A DNA stretch of 64,000 nt, taken from assembly GCA_934273635.1 (NCBI GenBank), contig CAKQSV010000001.1, positions 1 through 64,000 of the forward strand, read 5' to 3'. Positions 52,972-62,038 of the stretch are shown in pieces; positions within the stretch are counted from its first letter, which is position 1; every line of letters starts with the position of its first letter. The DNA is from an uncultured Alphaproteobacteria bacterium. Its GTDB lineage: Bacteria; Pseudomonadota; Alphaproteobacteria; RF32; CAG-239. The notes beneath the pieces are model-generated. The model had not been told where the DNA came from. It searched no databases and was given only the letters and a program-made list of their open reading frames with translations. A program made the position numbers and the translations under genes.

Positions 52972-54594
52972 CTAAATATTGTGCATTCTGGATTCCGGAT
53001 TAAGCGGAGATTCCAACACAACCGGCGTTAAGATAATAACGAGGATGCTCCTGATTTTTTCGGCATTGGCACCGCCGCCCAACAGTGAGTTGGTTGCCGA
53101 GCCGACACCCGATTTTTCAGCCGTGTTTTCAACACGTTCATAACCGGTCAAGACCAACGACTGCCCCGAGGTCATAGCCACCTCTTGCGAGAAGCCGCGA
53201 GACTCAATCACCGGATTTTGAATATATTGACCACCCGAGGAACTGCCGTCTTCAACCGTTGAACCGTCATCAAGGTTGACCTTATCCAAAGACAGCAGAT
53301 CCGACAATGTCAGGTTAAACATTAACATAATGCGGCCATGTTCCAAAATACGCGGCAAAACGTTCATGGTAAAACCGGTTTCGATATCTTCGGTCTCAGT
53401 TGAAATATCATAGTAGTTTGAATCGCCGCCGCTGTTAGTTTTGGTGATTTCAGAAATGTATTTTTGTTTTTTAACCACCTGAATCGGCGCCGGTTTGTTG
53501 TTAAGTGTGGTGACCGTACCACTGGTTATCAAACTGGTCGTGGTTTGTTGCGACAAAGCCTGCACCGCCGCATCAATGCTGACATTGCCCGGAACCAGAG
53601 ACATAGTCAGGTTGTCGGTTGCGTCAGCCGCGCCGGCAATACCGGTCAAGCCCAGACTACCGCCGGCAGGATCTTTGAACGCCGCAGACAGATTAAGATT
53701 AAAGTTATCACTGTCGTCAACATTAACCTGTAAAACCTTAACACTGATAGCTACCTGACGCGATAAGCGGGCGTTTTGTTCATTAATGAACTTCGCCACC
53801 TTTTTAATGTCGTTCGGATTGGCGGTCACGGCAATCGTACCGTTAGAAGAATCCATACTCAACTGCGCTTTGCTGTCGATCATAGACTTAATTGAATTTT
53901 CGATATTTTTCCAGAACTCCAATTTGGCGGAATTGGTCATCGTCAAAGAGTTGCTGGCGCCGCTACCGCTTGAAGAACCACCAACGTTTACGTTCATGCT
54001 CGGTTCACTCGGCAAGCTATACAATACAAAAGTACGGGTAATATTTTTATAGAAGTAGATTTCTTTTTTATCATACTTCCACCAAATGCCGAAACGAGAA
54101 CCAATCTCATCCAATAAACCGCTCAATGGTCCTTGATAAGACACCAACATTTTGTTCGGCTCAGTCCAATCTACATTTATATTCTGCGGACTAGGCTTGT
54201 TACCGGTTGCGGTTTGACGCGCCTCGGTATCCATATCGCCGGCAAAGCTGACGCGCAATGCCGTGATTTTGCTAATCATATCGCCGATTTCATACAAAGT
54301 AATCGGGCGGTTGCTGATTAAGGTCACGCCGTCTTTAGTCTCAAAATTAGCCGGCAGAGGCTGACCATCATATTCAATTTCGCTACTGTCACCAAGCCAA
54401 ATATCGTTCTTAACACGAATAACATCGTCAGCAATCGGCTTTGCCGGTAACTTGGCACGCTCACTCATCGCCGTGGCGTTTTTAATATCACGTTCAATGG
54501 TCGCGTCCATATCAGTCGAGACAGAGCAGGAAGACGCCAAACTCATAAACAAAACAGCAGACAAGCCGTTTCTGGTAACTTTATTCAAACGCAT
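52972..54594 (-). CDS. pilN: PilN-type secretin lipoprotein
   Basis: 540 residues from ATG 54594 (GGAGG 6 bases upstream), overlapping the pilL end by 14 bases. Lipoprotein signal with SLASSC. N-domains (about 70-190) include PITLYEIGDMISKITALRVS and LSGLLDEIGSRFGIWWKYD. The secretin core (about 220-520) has VKVLQVNVDDSDNFNLNLS, VQVVKKQKYISEITKTNS-like strands, SRGFSQEVAMTSGQSLVLTGYE, and the closing ILVIILTPVVLESPL. Forms the outer-membrane ring through which the pilus passes. Full length, unlike the short secretin-like lipoprotein elsewhere in the cluster. Confidence 0.92.
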   Translation of the reverse strand: MRLNKVTRNGLSAVLFMSLASSCSVSTDMDATIERDIKNATAMSERAKLPAKPIADDVIRVKNDIWLGDSSEIEYDGQPLPANFETKDGVTLISNRPITLYEIGDMISKITALRVSFAGDMDTEARQTATGNKPSPQNINVDWTEPNKMLVSYQGPLSGLLDEIGSRFGIWWKYDKKEIYFYKNITRTFVLYSLPSEPSMNVNVGGSSSGSGASNSLTMTNSAKLEFWKNIENSIKSMIDSKAQLSMDSSNGTIAVTANPNDIKKVAKFINEQNARLSRQVAISVKVLQVNVDDSDNFNLNLSAAFKDPAGGSLGLTGIAGAADATDNLTMSLVPGNVSIDAAVQALSQQTTTSLITSGTVTTLNNKPAPIQVVKKQKYISEITKTNSGGDSNYYDISTETEDIETGFTMNVLPRILEHGRIMLMFNLTLSDLLSLDKVNLDDGSTVEDGSSSGGQYIQNPVIESRGFSQEVAMTSGQSLVLTGYERVENTAEKSGVGSATNSLLGGGANAEKIRSILVIILTPVVLESPLNPESRMHNI

Positions 54595-55201
54595 TTTCAT
54601 CCTCCATCGTCTCAACGACTAATACACGGTTACCTTTATAAAATGTTGCCACCGGCGCCGGTTTGGCACGGGCAAATGTACGAATTAACGCCGCACTGGC
54701 ATCGGCAAAACGACCACGGAACATAGCCCCTGCTGTCAACGGATAGTTACGATTGGTCTTCCAGACCAAGCGCCAACCGGCACGGTCGCTCCACTCACCA
54801 AGCAAATCTTTGAGGTTTTGGCCTTCTTCCGCCAACCAATCTTCAACAGGGTCTTCGGCATTTTGCGCGTTTGCATTGTTATCATCGCCACTTTCTTCAG
54901 CGACAACGTTTTCATCATACTCTTCAACCTCTTCATCAACCGACGGCGGAATTGAGGCAGACATATTACTGCCGGCGCCCGCTTGAACAATATTTTGGTC
55001 ACGCGGGGTGCGTTCACCGTAACGACGGTAATCCGCCGCGGTCTCGGTATAGTTCACAAAGTCAGATTTCGCAGTCGGAGACGCCGGAACAGTCTCTACA
55101 CAATCATCATCAGGCACGGTAACCGGCTGAGTTAATGTCCCCATACAACCGGAAACAAACAACATCAGCAAAGCCACACAAAGTTTGAATTTTATACTCA
55201 T
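54581..55201 (-). CDS. pilL: PilL-like lipoprotein with TcpQ domain
   Basis: 206 residues from ATG 55201 (AGGA 9 bases upstream); ATG 55231 with a stronger RBS would add 10 residues in front of the signal peptide. Lipoprotein signal MSIKFKLCVALLMLFVSGC. An acidic linker (about 85-115) leads to a C-terminal TcpQ domain: DWLAEEGQNLKDLLGEWSDR, AGWRLVWKTNRNYPLTAG, NRVLVVE. The TcpQ/PilL domain localises the secretin to the outer membrane. First gene of the pil operon, as in R64. Confidence 0.85.
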   Translation of the reverse strand: MSIKFKLCVALLMLFVSGCMGTLTQPVTVPDDDCVETVPASPTAKSDFVNYTETAADYRRYGERTPRDQNIVQAGAGSNMSASIPPSVDEEVEEYDENVVAEESGDDNNANAQNAEDPVEDWLAEEGQNLKDLLGEWSDRAGWRLVWKTNRNYPLTAGAMFRGRFADASAALIRTFARAKPAPVATFYKGNRVLVVETMEDENAFE

Positions 55202-55306
55202 TATCAAGGTTCCTAAACGTTTTTCCGACATAATTTTTTCCTTATCATACATTTTGAAAAATAAATAATCAAGCACGGCAACCGACTTATTACCAATTAC
55301 AACGGC

Positions 55307-56911
55307 TTACCACTGCTGATAATATTTTTTCCACCTCTCATCTTCTTTTTTTGTTTCCGCACCGTTGGTTATTTTGACGGTTCTGACCACAAACGAATTA
55401 GGCTCGCGCTCAACAAAAACCGTATTAATTTTTTGATAATCCACGCCATTTGCCGTCAAAATATTATAAAGCAGGTTCAAACGCTTTTGTTGCAAAGCAA
55501 ACGCGCCCGAACCGTCAATTCTGATTTCAAGTCCGACATCCGCCTCATCAACCGCCTTTTTAGCAAACGCCTGAATCCACCGCAAGGTCTGCCCCGAGAT
55601 TTCGGCACGATTAGGTTGGAACGACAGACGAATTTCAGTCGGCAAAATCTGCGGCCGCGTGTTTTTATCGTCAGAACCTAAAAGTTTGCCACCTTTCTTT
55701 TTGATGTTATTAATGGCTTTCTCACGGTTTTCTTTTGAGAACACCGAGGTTATGCTATCCAAAAACGAGCCTTCGTCCTTAGGCTTTTCGGTTTTCGGCG
55801 CCGGTTTCGGGCGAGGAGCATTTTTGCCGTCGCCAAGCTCCGGCACCAGATCGTCTTCATCCAACAATTCTTGCGGAATTGGTATCAGAAGGTTGTCCTG
55901 CACCGCCACTTTTGCCGACTTTTTATCAGGGGTTTTGTTCGGCACGGTCAGCCGTTCGGCTTTTTTCTGAGCCGCCTCGGAGCTAAAATTTTCTTCCAAC
56001 AGCTTTTTATTTTTCACAAACTTACTACCGCGCGCCACCACCCACGGATTTTCATCCTGATGTTTTTCCGCCATGGTCTGCCAATCGCGTTTTTCAGGCT
56101 CAGCCGCCGGCTTAACGACTTCTTCAGCCTGCGTTAACGGCATATCAGCCTCCAGACTGGCAACCTGCGTTTGACTGGGAACAGTCTCCGGCTCTGGCTG
56201 TTTTTGTGCCACATCAGCGCCGCCGAGCAGAGGAATTTGCTCCTCTGGCTTTGCGGTTGAGGCGATAACTTCTTGCGGCGCAGTTTTTTGTTTTTGCTGT
56301 TTTTTCTTGAAATTATCAATCTTAATAATTTGCCGCGTTCCCTTAATGACCACCGGTTGCGTCAGCAAATCAGGTTGCTTTGGCTCTTCCGGCAAAGACG
56401 CCAACTTAACTTCCCGATTTTTCTCAGGAGTTTCAGCAGCCTTAGCTTTCTCCACCGGCGCAAGCTCTTGACTGGCGCCGACTATCGGCTCAGATGTCTT
56501 TTCAACATTAGCGTAAACCAAGGGAACATCGGGGACTTTTTCATCTTCCGCAACCACGGCAGTCTCCGCAACGGGTTGTTCAGCAACCAACTGCAAAGGA
56601 ATTTCTTCCGTATCAAACAGAGAGGCGTCCCGCACCAGTATATTTTGAGGGATTTCCGGAATATTCTCCGCAATTTCAACTTCTTGGGGTTTAGCAACAG
56701 GATTTTGCAGAGCAATACGGTGCACAGGCTCAATTGATGATGAAAAAGTTTTGGGATGAGAACCGCTGAAAAACAAGGCAATGTTTTTGCGAGGGATTAT
56801 AACGGTTTCGGCGGTTTCGGGGGCATAAAAAAAGGCTCTATCCACCGTGACTATGGCAGATAAAGTAAAAACAAAACTGCAAACAAAAGTTTTTAACCCT
56901 GTTTTGTTCAT
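55307..56911 (-). CDS. Periplasm-spanning protein with OmpA-like C-terminal domain
   Basis: 534 residues. One N-terminal hydrophobic segment (about 6-28), a Pro/Glu/Val/Lys-rich extended region (about 45-400), and a folded C-terminal domain (about 425-520): TEIRLSFQPNRAEISGQTLRWIQAFAKKA, LEIRIDGSGAFALQQKRLNLLYNILTANGV, VDYQKINTVFVE. The pattern fits OmpA/MotB-type peptidoglycan binding (ISGQTLRWI, then RxxxLxxxL), although the usual D and R contacts are not certain. Predicted to be anchored in the inner membrane and to touch the wall. It lies 106 bases upstream of pilL on the same strand, so a link with the pilus is possible but not shown. Confidence 0.65.
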   Translation of the reverse strand: MNKTGLKTFVCSFVFTLSAIVTVDRAFFYAPETAETVIIPRKNIALFFSGSHPKTFSSSIEPVHRIALQNPVAKPQEVEIAENIPEIPQNILVRDASLFDTEEIPLQLVAEQPVAETAVVAEDEKVPDVPLVYANVEKTSEPIVGASQELAPVEKAKAAETPEKNREVKLASLPEEPKQPDLLTQPVVIKGTRQIIKIDNFKKKQQKQKTAPQEVIASTAKPEEQIPLLGGADVAQKQPEPETVPSQTQVASLEADMPLTQAEEVVKPAAEPEKRDWQTMAEKHQDENPWVVARGSKFVKNKKLLEENFSSEAAQKKAERLTVPNKTPDKKSAKVAVQDNLLIPIPQELLDEDDLVPELGDGKNAPRPKPAPKTEKPKDEGSFLDSITSVFSKENREKAINNIKKKGGKLLGSDDKNTRPQILPTEIRLSFQPNRAEISGQTLRWIQAFAKKAVDEADVGLEIRIDGSGAFALQQKRLNLLYNILTANGVDYQKINTVFVEREPNSFVVRTVKITNGAETKKEDERWKKYYQQW

Positions 56912-56924
56912 AAATTAAACCCCT

Positions 56925-57000
56925 CTGATTCTAGATAAAATAAACTGCGACTCTTGGCAAGTACATATATTTTTATACACAATTTTTTATCTAAAATCAG
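56925..57000. repeat. Spaced inverted repeat
   Basis: Arms CTGATTCTAGATAAA (56925-56939) and TTTATCTAAAATCAG (56986-57000), matching at 14 of 15 positions, 46 bases apart, in the gap between the SH3 and OmpA-like genes. It could be an operator pair or a mini mobile-element scar. Confidence 0.5.
56932..56960 (-). promoter_or_regulatory. Putative promoter of the OmpA-like gene (and pil genes)
   Basis: On the minus strand: TTGCCA (56955-56960), 17 bases, TATCTA (56932-56937), about 20 bases before the ATG. The -35 is good, the -10 weak. The -10 overlaps an arm of an inverted repeat. Confidence 0.35.
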
Positions 57001-57012
57001 AAGGATTTGGCT

Positions 57013-57528
57013 TTAGTCAATCACCTCGTTAGGGTATATGCCAAACAAATTGCTTTTGGGCACCCAGCCCTCAATGCTGTTATCAAAATTAATCAGGCAA
57101 AAATCGCGACCCGCCGGACATTTTTTGACAAGACCGACAACTTCTTCCTCGGCTCGAGCAATCACTTTGGAGTTGTAATCCGGCTCATCATAAATGTTGT
57201 TCTCTCCGGGGGTGATGAGTTTGACCGAGCGTTTGCCAATCAACATAGACTTATGCACCCACGATTCAGAACCTTTCCAATCTTTGATTTTGCGCCACAG
57301 TTCAAACTCGGCGACAATCTCAACCGGCGCGTATTTTTGACGATAAACCCACGAGATGGGATAGCGCGCGCCGGGGCCGGAACGGGCGTTTATCATATTA
57401 GAGCGCAAAGACGCCATACGGGGCAAAGCCAAACCCGTTTCTCCATCATCAGGCAAACCCGAGGCTTGAACAGAAAACACTCCCAACAAACACAATAACA
57501 CCAAGCTGAAAAAAATCGTTCTCATCAT
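57013..57528 (-). CDS. Secreted bacterial SH3-domain protein
   Basis: 171 residues (ATG 57528; ATG 57525, 7 bases from AAGG, is equally possible). Signal peptide (MRTIFFSLVLLCLLGVFSVQA), then two SH3b repeats: MASLRSNMINARSGPGARYPISWVYRQKYAPVEIVAEFELWRKI with KGSESWVHKSMLIG, and a second half with NNIYDEPDYNSKVIARAE and SIEGWVPKSNLFGIY. Of the SH3_4-type periplasmic proteins common in Alphaproteobacteria; thought to bind cell-wall material. It lies upstream of the OmpA-like gene on the same strand, with a promoter-bearing gap between them. Confidence 0.85.
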   Translation of the reverse strand: MMRTIFFSLVLLCLLGVFSVQASGLPDDGETGLALPRMASLRSNMINARSGPGARYPISWVYRQKYAPVEIVAEFELWRKIKDWKGSESWVHKSMLIGKRSVKLITPGENNIYDEPDYNSKVIARAEEEVVGLVKKCPAGRDFCLINFDNSIEGWVPKSNLFGIYPNEVID

Positions 57529-57576
57529 CTGACCTTTTTAATCTTTTCTTATTATATTATTTTTAATATATGCCAA

Positions 57577-57582
57577 TATAAT
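57577..57582 (+). promoter_or_regulatory. Possible -10 box of the M20 peptidase gene
   Basis: Perfect TATAAT 33 bases before the ATG, in a very AT-rich gap; no clear -35. Confidence 0.4.
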
Positions 57583-57615
57583 GAACAAAAAGTAAAACAT
57601 ATAAGGAAAAATATC

Positions 57616-58722
57616 ATGAATTTGCTAGATACCGTTCAAGACCTGATAAAATTCAGAACCGAAACCGGCAACCTTGCCGAAATTGACAAGTGCATGGATT
57701 ATTGTCGCAATTTATTTGCCGGCAGCGGCGCCGTGGTTGACATTTGCCGCTATGACGGCGTGTCACCGGTGCTGTTTGTGCGTAATCGCGATGTGCAAAA
57801 TTTTGACGTGATTATTCTGGGACATCTGGACGTTGTGCCCGCCGCCGACGATATGTTCACCCCGCAAATTAAAGACGGCAAAATGTTTGGGCGCGGCACG
57901 CTTGACATGAAGTCTTTTGCCGCCGTGGCATTTAACTCAATGTTTTATGTTTTGCAAAACAAACTTGACCTGAATTTTGGCATTATTCTTTCGACCGATG
58001 AGGAAAAAGGCAGTGCCAGCACTCACGCCTTTATGGAAAATCACCCCGACATCAGCGCCAAGATTGTTTTAGACAACGATGTCGGCGGCGATATTCAAAA
58101 GATTGTCACCAAATGCAAAAATCCGGTCTTTGTGAAAATTATTGCCGAAGGTCTGGAGGCGCACGGCTCAACCCCGTGGGAGGGAATTGACGCCAACGAA
58201 AAGCTCATGCAAACCTGCGCCAATATTCGTAAAATTTATCCTTATTATTCCAAAGAACTGCCCGAACCCGCCAATAAATGGCAAGACACCGTGCATTTTG
58301 CCGTTATCAACGGCGGCAATGTCTCAAACATTATTGCCAACCATGCCGAGGCTTTGTGCGATTTTCGTCTGACGGAAACCTCAAGCGTGGAGCAATTATG
58401 CCGCAATCTGGACAAGTCTATGGAAAAAGGCGTAACCTATAAAATCCTATCTTCGAGCACGCCGGTGGTTATGGACGAGAACAATCCTTATATTTTGGAT
58501 TATAAAACCTTTGCCGAAAAGATTTTGGGAAAGCCGATTGAGTTTGAACACATTGGCGGCGCGACAGATTCTCGCTCGTTTGCCGTCAAAGGCTCGATTG
58601 TGATTATGCACTCCGGCACCGGCGAGGGTATGCACGCCAGCGGAGAATATGTTGAAATCGACAGCGTTGAAAAAATCGCCGATATTCAGATTAAGTTTTT
58701 GGATAAACTGGCGCAACACTAA
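57616..58722 (+). CDS. M20-family metallopeptidase/deacylase (ArgE/DapE-like)
   Basis: 368 residues; RBS AAGGA. Zinc-site motifs in order: GHLDVVPA (about 74-81), GRGTLDMKS (about 95-103), DEEKGS (about 131-136), the DNDVGG loop, AHGSTPW (dimerisation-domain start), and the closing GEGMHASGEY. These are the marks of M20 hydrolases such as acetylornithine deacetylase, succinyl-diaminopimelate desuccinylase and related peptidases; the exact substrate cannot be told. Cytoplasmic. Transcribed alone, divergent from the SH3 gene, ending at a strong terminator. Confidence 0.88.
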   Translation: MNLLDTVQDLIKFRTETGNLAEIDKCMDYCRNLFAGSGAVVDICRYDGVSPVLFVRNRDVQNFDVIILGHLDVVPAADDMFTPQIKDGKMFGRGTLDMKSFAAVAFNSMFYVLQNKLDLNFGIILSTDEEKGSASTHAFMENHPDISAKIVLDNDVGGDIQKIVTKCKNPVFVKIIAEGLEAHGSTPWEGIDANEKLMQTCANIRKIYPYYSKELPEPANKWQDTVHFAVINGGNVSNIIANHAEALCDFRLTETSSVEQLCRNLDKSMEKGVTYKILSSSTPVVMDENNPYILDYKTFAEKILGKPIEFEHIGGATDSRSFAVKGSIVIMHSGTGEGMHASGEYVEIDSVEKIADIQIKFLDKLAQH

Positions 58723-58723
58723 G

Positions 58724-58773
58724 CAAAAAAAAAATAAAGCCGCTGAACCATAAGGTCAACGGCTTTATTTTTA
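58724..58773. terminator. Bidirectional rho-independent terminator
   Basis: A-run, AAATAAAGCCG stem pairing with CGGCTTTATTT (inner TGACC/AGGTCA-type pairing with a bulge), T-run. Shared by the M20 and GH13 genes. Confidence 0.85.
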
Positions 58774-58779
58774 CAGATT

Positions 58780-60339
58780 TTATAAATTTTCGTGCAACAT
58801 ATTTACAGGACGAACGTGGTAGACCTCTCCGTTATAACGGATATGCACATCATGATCGCTGAAGTTATAGATGCAGAGAATGTTCTTACTCTTATCGGCA
58901 TTGCTGCGGATATAAGCGAAAACATTTGGATCGCGACCATCTTCAATAAAATGGATGTAGCCATATTCATTAAAGATACTCTTCTTGCGTTCGGCTATCA
59001 GGCGGCGCGTGTAGTTGAGCATTGAGCAAGGTCCGGACTGATGATTGACCGCCAAACGATACTGCATTTTGTCGGGATGCAGAGCCATGGTGCGGGTCAC
59101 ATCGTCAGGCGCATCGCTCATGGCGAAACCTGCGCGACCGGCATCCCACGGATTTTTGTACGGTGTCCAGACATTGGCAGGGTCGCAAGCCGGATTTTTA
59201 CAATCTTCAATCGACTTCGGATTAGGCAAGCCCAACTCGTCACCCTGATACAAACAGATACTGCCCGGAAGCGTCATCAGCATACTCATCAGCATCTTAA
59301 CTCTGCTCAAGTGATAGTGTTCACCCCACAAACGGGTCGGAGCGCGAACCAAGTCGTGATTGCTGATTGCCCAGTTCAACTTTTCTCCGCGCGGCGAAAC
59401 GAACATATCATTCTTAATCGCCGTATGGAAGCTGTCAAGACCGCTATTGAGAGCACCGGTAAAGAAAGCGTCACATTTGCTTTCGGCAAAAATTTTACAT
59501 GCTTTCTTCATACCTTGTTCGCTCGTGTCATACCAGTATTCCGCCAACAAAGTTTTCGGAACAGGATAGGTGTTGGCAAGCTCTTTCAGGCGATTGATAA
59601 AAACAGCGCCATTGGGGCTGTTGATGTCATAAAGCCTGATTTGTCTGCCATCGGGAGTTAACGGATTGTCTCGCAACTCGGGATCGCAAGCGTAGTGCGT
59701 CACCGCGTCAAGACGGAAACCGTCAACACCGAGGTCAAACCAGTGCTTGGCAATGTCCAAAATCTTTTTCTGAACAATAGAGTTGTTCAAATTAAGGTTA
59801 GGCATAGCAGAATCAAAGCTGTGCATGTAGAACTGCTCACGCTTGCTATCCCATGTCCACACACTGTCACCGCTGTCGTCCCAAATGGACTTCCAGTTGT
59901 TTGGAGGTATCGGTTTTCCGTCACAATCAAAGCCCTTAGCGTCTGCCCAGACAAAAAAGTCTTTGTAGGCGTTCAGACGATTGCGACTGTTCTGAAACCA
60001 CCTGTGCTTAATCGAGCAGTGGTTGAACACCATGTCTATGATAACCTTGATTCCGGCGTCGTGATAAACATCACACAGCTCTCGAAAGTCCTCAAGCGTT
60101 CCATACATCGGATCAACGGCCTTGTAGTTGGTAATATCATAACCGAAACCGCGGCCACCCCATGGATAAAACGGGGTTATCCAAACGGTAGTCACTCCCA
60201 AAGAAGCGACATAACCAACACGCGCGGTGATACCTTTCAAGTTGCCGTAAGCCCCTTTATAAGGATCACTCTCACTCCCTGCGGCATAATTAAATGTCAA
60301 AGGGTAAATCAGATAGATTACTTCATTGTTACCGTGCAT
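58780..60339 (-). CDS. GH13 alpha-amylase-family glucosidase
   Basis: 519 residues. The four conserved GH13 regions are present: DMVFNH (about 102-107), GFRLDA with the nucleophile Asp (about 207), LLAEYW with the acid/base Glu (about 265), and SNHD with the transition-state Asp (about 328). A beta-sandwich C-terminal domain follows. No signal peptide, so it is cytoplasmic and acts on internalised or stored alpha-glucans; resembles alpha-glucosidases/oligo-1,6-glucosidases (GFGYDITNYKAVDPMYGT near the start). Alone on its strand; carbohydrate metabolism, unrelated to the secretion system. Confidence 0.92.
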   Translation of the reverse strand: MHGNNEVIYLIYPLTFNYAAGSESDPYKGAYGNLKGITARVGYVASLGVTTVWITPFYPWGGRGFGYDITNYKAVDPMYGTLEDFRELCDVYHDAGIKVIIDMVFNHCSIKHRWFQNSRNRLNAYKDFFVWADAKGFDCDGKPIPPNNWKSIWDDSGDSVWTWDSKREQFYMHSFDSAMPNLNLNNSIVQKKILDIAKHWFDLGVDGFRLDAVTHYACDPELRDNPLTPDGRQIRLYDINSPNGAVFINRLKELANTYPVPKTLLAEYWYDTSEQGMKKACKIFAESKCDAFFTGALNSGLDSFHTAIKNDMFVSPRGEKLNWAISNHDLVRAPTRLWGEHYHLSRVKMLMSMLMTLPGSICLYQGDELGLPNPKSIEDCKNPACDPANVWTPYKNPWDAGRAGFAMSDAPDDVTRTMALHPDKMQYRLAVNHQSGPCSMLNYTRRLIAERKKSIFNEYGYIHFIEDGRDPNVFAYIRSNADKSKNILCIYNFSDHDVHIRYNGEVYHVRPVNMLHENL

Positions 60340-60479
60340 AATAATAAATTTTTAATAGTGAATAATAATACATTGTCATCCGGCAATGTATCTCTTATTA
60401 TCTATTTGTCAAGCGAAACACGGCTGTTTTGCGCCGTTTGCGGAATTTTTCGGGGATTGTTTGATTTTTATCAGTTATC

Positions 60480-61727
60480 TCATTTTCTCCACAGATAGCT
60501 TACCGGAACCGCCCACATTTTTTCTGATAATGGAATAACATCTTTACCGGCGTAAAGAATTATGCCTTTCTTGAACTTATCTCCGACTAAATCTTTGAGC
60601 TCCTGCAAACCGGACAAATACTTTTTATCAATAGATTTTGAACTTTTAACTTCAATACCTATTACCTCCCCTGAATTATTTTCTAAAACAAAATCAGCTT
60701 CTTTGCCGGTTGAGGTTCTGAAATGAGATAACTCAATATTATGAATTGAGGCATGCTTTAAAAGTTCTGCGGCAACAAAATTTTCAAATATATGACCAAA
60801 GGTCATTTTGTCATTTTCATAAATCTCTAAAATACTTCTTTTTGTGATATATGATAAGAAATTGCAGTCGGTAAAATACATTTTGGGCGACTTTACAAAA
60901 CGCTTGTTAAGTTTGTTTGGCATTGCCCACGGTTTTATATTAAAAACCATAAAGCTGTTGATGGCAAATGCCATCATTTTTTCATAAGTTTTATAATCCA
61001 CGCCGATTTCAGATGCAATGGCTGTATTATTCAACAATCCCCCCGTTCGCATTGCCAACAAAGAAAAAAGCATAACCATCATATCGGGATTTTTCAGGTC
61101 TGATATGGATTTTACGTCTCTGTTAAGAATTGTTGTCAGGTAATTGTCAAACCATCTGACACGGTCAATTTCAGGGTTGTTTGCAATTTCGGGGTATGTG
61201 CTACCGGTTATTGCATCCAAGATATTATAATCGTCATAACTCTGTATAGATAAATTTTCACTAAAAAGTTTATCTATTAAATGTGTGTCGGTTTGATAAT
61301 ATTCACTTGCTGAAAATGGATACAGCGTAAGAATAGCCATACGCCCGACAAGAGCATTTGATAATGTCGGCAGAGCCATTAAATTGGCAGAACCGGTCAG
61401 CAGATAAAGAGATTTATTTTGACCATCCAACCTATTCTCATCTATTTTCATTTTCAAATACGGAAAAATTTCAGGAGCAAATTGAACTTCATCAATAATA
61501 TTCAAAGCATTCTGTGGAAGATTATCAATAAATGAAGCAGGGTCAGATTTAGCCGATGACAGCATTAACGGCGAATCAAATGTAATGTGATTAATCTTGA
61601 TACTGTCGGGCAAATGAGAACAAAGTGTTGATTTACCCACTTGCCGACCACCATTTAAATATGTTAAAGGACGAGTGTTTATGCTTTTTTCTAATTCATT
61701 TGTCAGATTTCTGTAAATATATTTCAT
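60480..61727 (-). CDS. AAA ATPase with DUF4143 domain
   Basis: 415 residues from ATG 61727 (AGGA 6 bases upstream). Walker A GGRQVGKSTL (about 26-35), Walker B NALNIIDEVQF (about 77-87), sensor-type LLTGSANL, then the DUF4143 C-terminal domain (about 190-405) with a restriction-endonuclease-like end (STGKEADFVLENNSGEVIGIEVKSSK). These proteins are widespread and often mobile; some are linked to toxin-like functions. The lower GC of this gene and its flanks compared with its neighbours suggests acquisition. It lies just 5' of the tRNA-Arg gene. Confidence 0.88.
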   Translation of the reverse strand: MKYIYRNLTNELEKSINTRPLTYLNGGRQVGKSTLCSHLPDSIKINHITFDSPLMLSSAKSDPASFIDNLPQNALNIIDEVQFAPEIFPYLKMKIDENRLDGQNKSLYLLTGSANLMALPTLSNALVGRMAILTLYPFSASEYYQTDTHLIDKLFSENLSIQSYDDYNILDAITGSTYPEIANNPEIDRVRWFDNYLTTILNRDVKSISDLKNPDMMVMLFSLLAMRTGGLLNNTAIASEIGVDYKTYEKMMAFAINSFMVFNIKPWAMPNKLNKRFVKSPKMYFTDCNFLSYITKRSILEIYENDKMTFGHIFENFVAAELLKHASIHNIELSHFRTSTGKEADFVLENNSGEVIGIEVKSSKSIDKKYLSGLQELKDLVGDKFKKGIILYAGKDVIPLSEKMWAVPVSYLWRK

Positions 61728-61904
61728 ATCAAATCCTGTAATTATGTGATTATAATCCAATAATTACAATCATAGTAATCTGCAATTTACAGAAAGTCAA
61801 GGATGATAAATACTATATAATTATTTTATGAGTTTGGTTATTTTGTAAAAATTATAAAAGAAACTTGATTTTTAAGCTGTTAAGCTATAAACAGATATCA
61901 GATT

Positions 61905-61981
61905 GTCGGCGTAGCTCATCAGGATAGAGCAACAGTTTCCTAAACTGTGGGTAGTGGGTTCGAGTCCCGCCGCTGACGCCA
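61905..61981 (+). tRNA. tRNA-Arg (CCU)
   Basis: Acceptor GTCGGCG pairs with CGCTGAC; D-arm GCTC/GAGC; anticodon stem ACAGT/ACTGT with loop TTCCTAA, giving anticodon CCU (reads AGG); T-arm GTGGG-TTCGAGT-CCCGC; encoded CCA end. Followed directly by its own terminator. Confidence 0.95.
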
Positions 61982-62038
61982 ATTGGGAAAAAACGCCGTG
62001 CCGAAAGGTGCGGTGTTTTTTTTTGCAATCAGGATGTG
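61963..62038 (+). repeat. Direct repeat copy 1: tRNA 3' end plus terminator
   Basis: 76 bases running from the tRNA T-stem through the CCA end and terminator to AGGATGTG; repeated 190 bases downstream. Confidence 0.9.
61988..62024 (+). terminator. Terminator of tRNA-Arg
   Basis: AAACGCCGTGCC, GAAA tetraloop, GGTGCGGTGTTT (full pairing with three wobbles), T-run. Confidence 0.85.

Noticed and set aside
3020..61981. The whole locus as an integrative element inserted at tRNA-Arg
   Set aside because: The duplicated tRNA end lies on the other side of the tRNA from the T4SS and encloses only about 190 bases. No integrase or relaxase is in the window.
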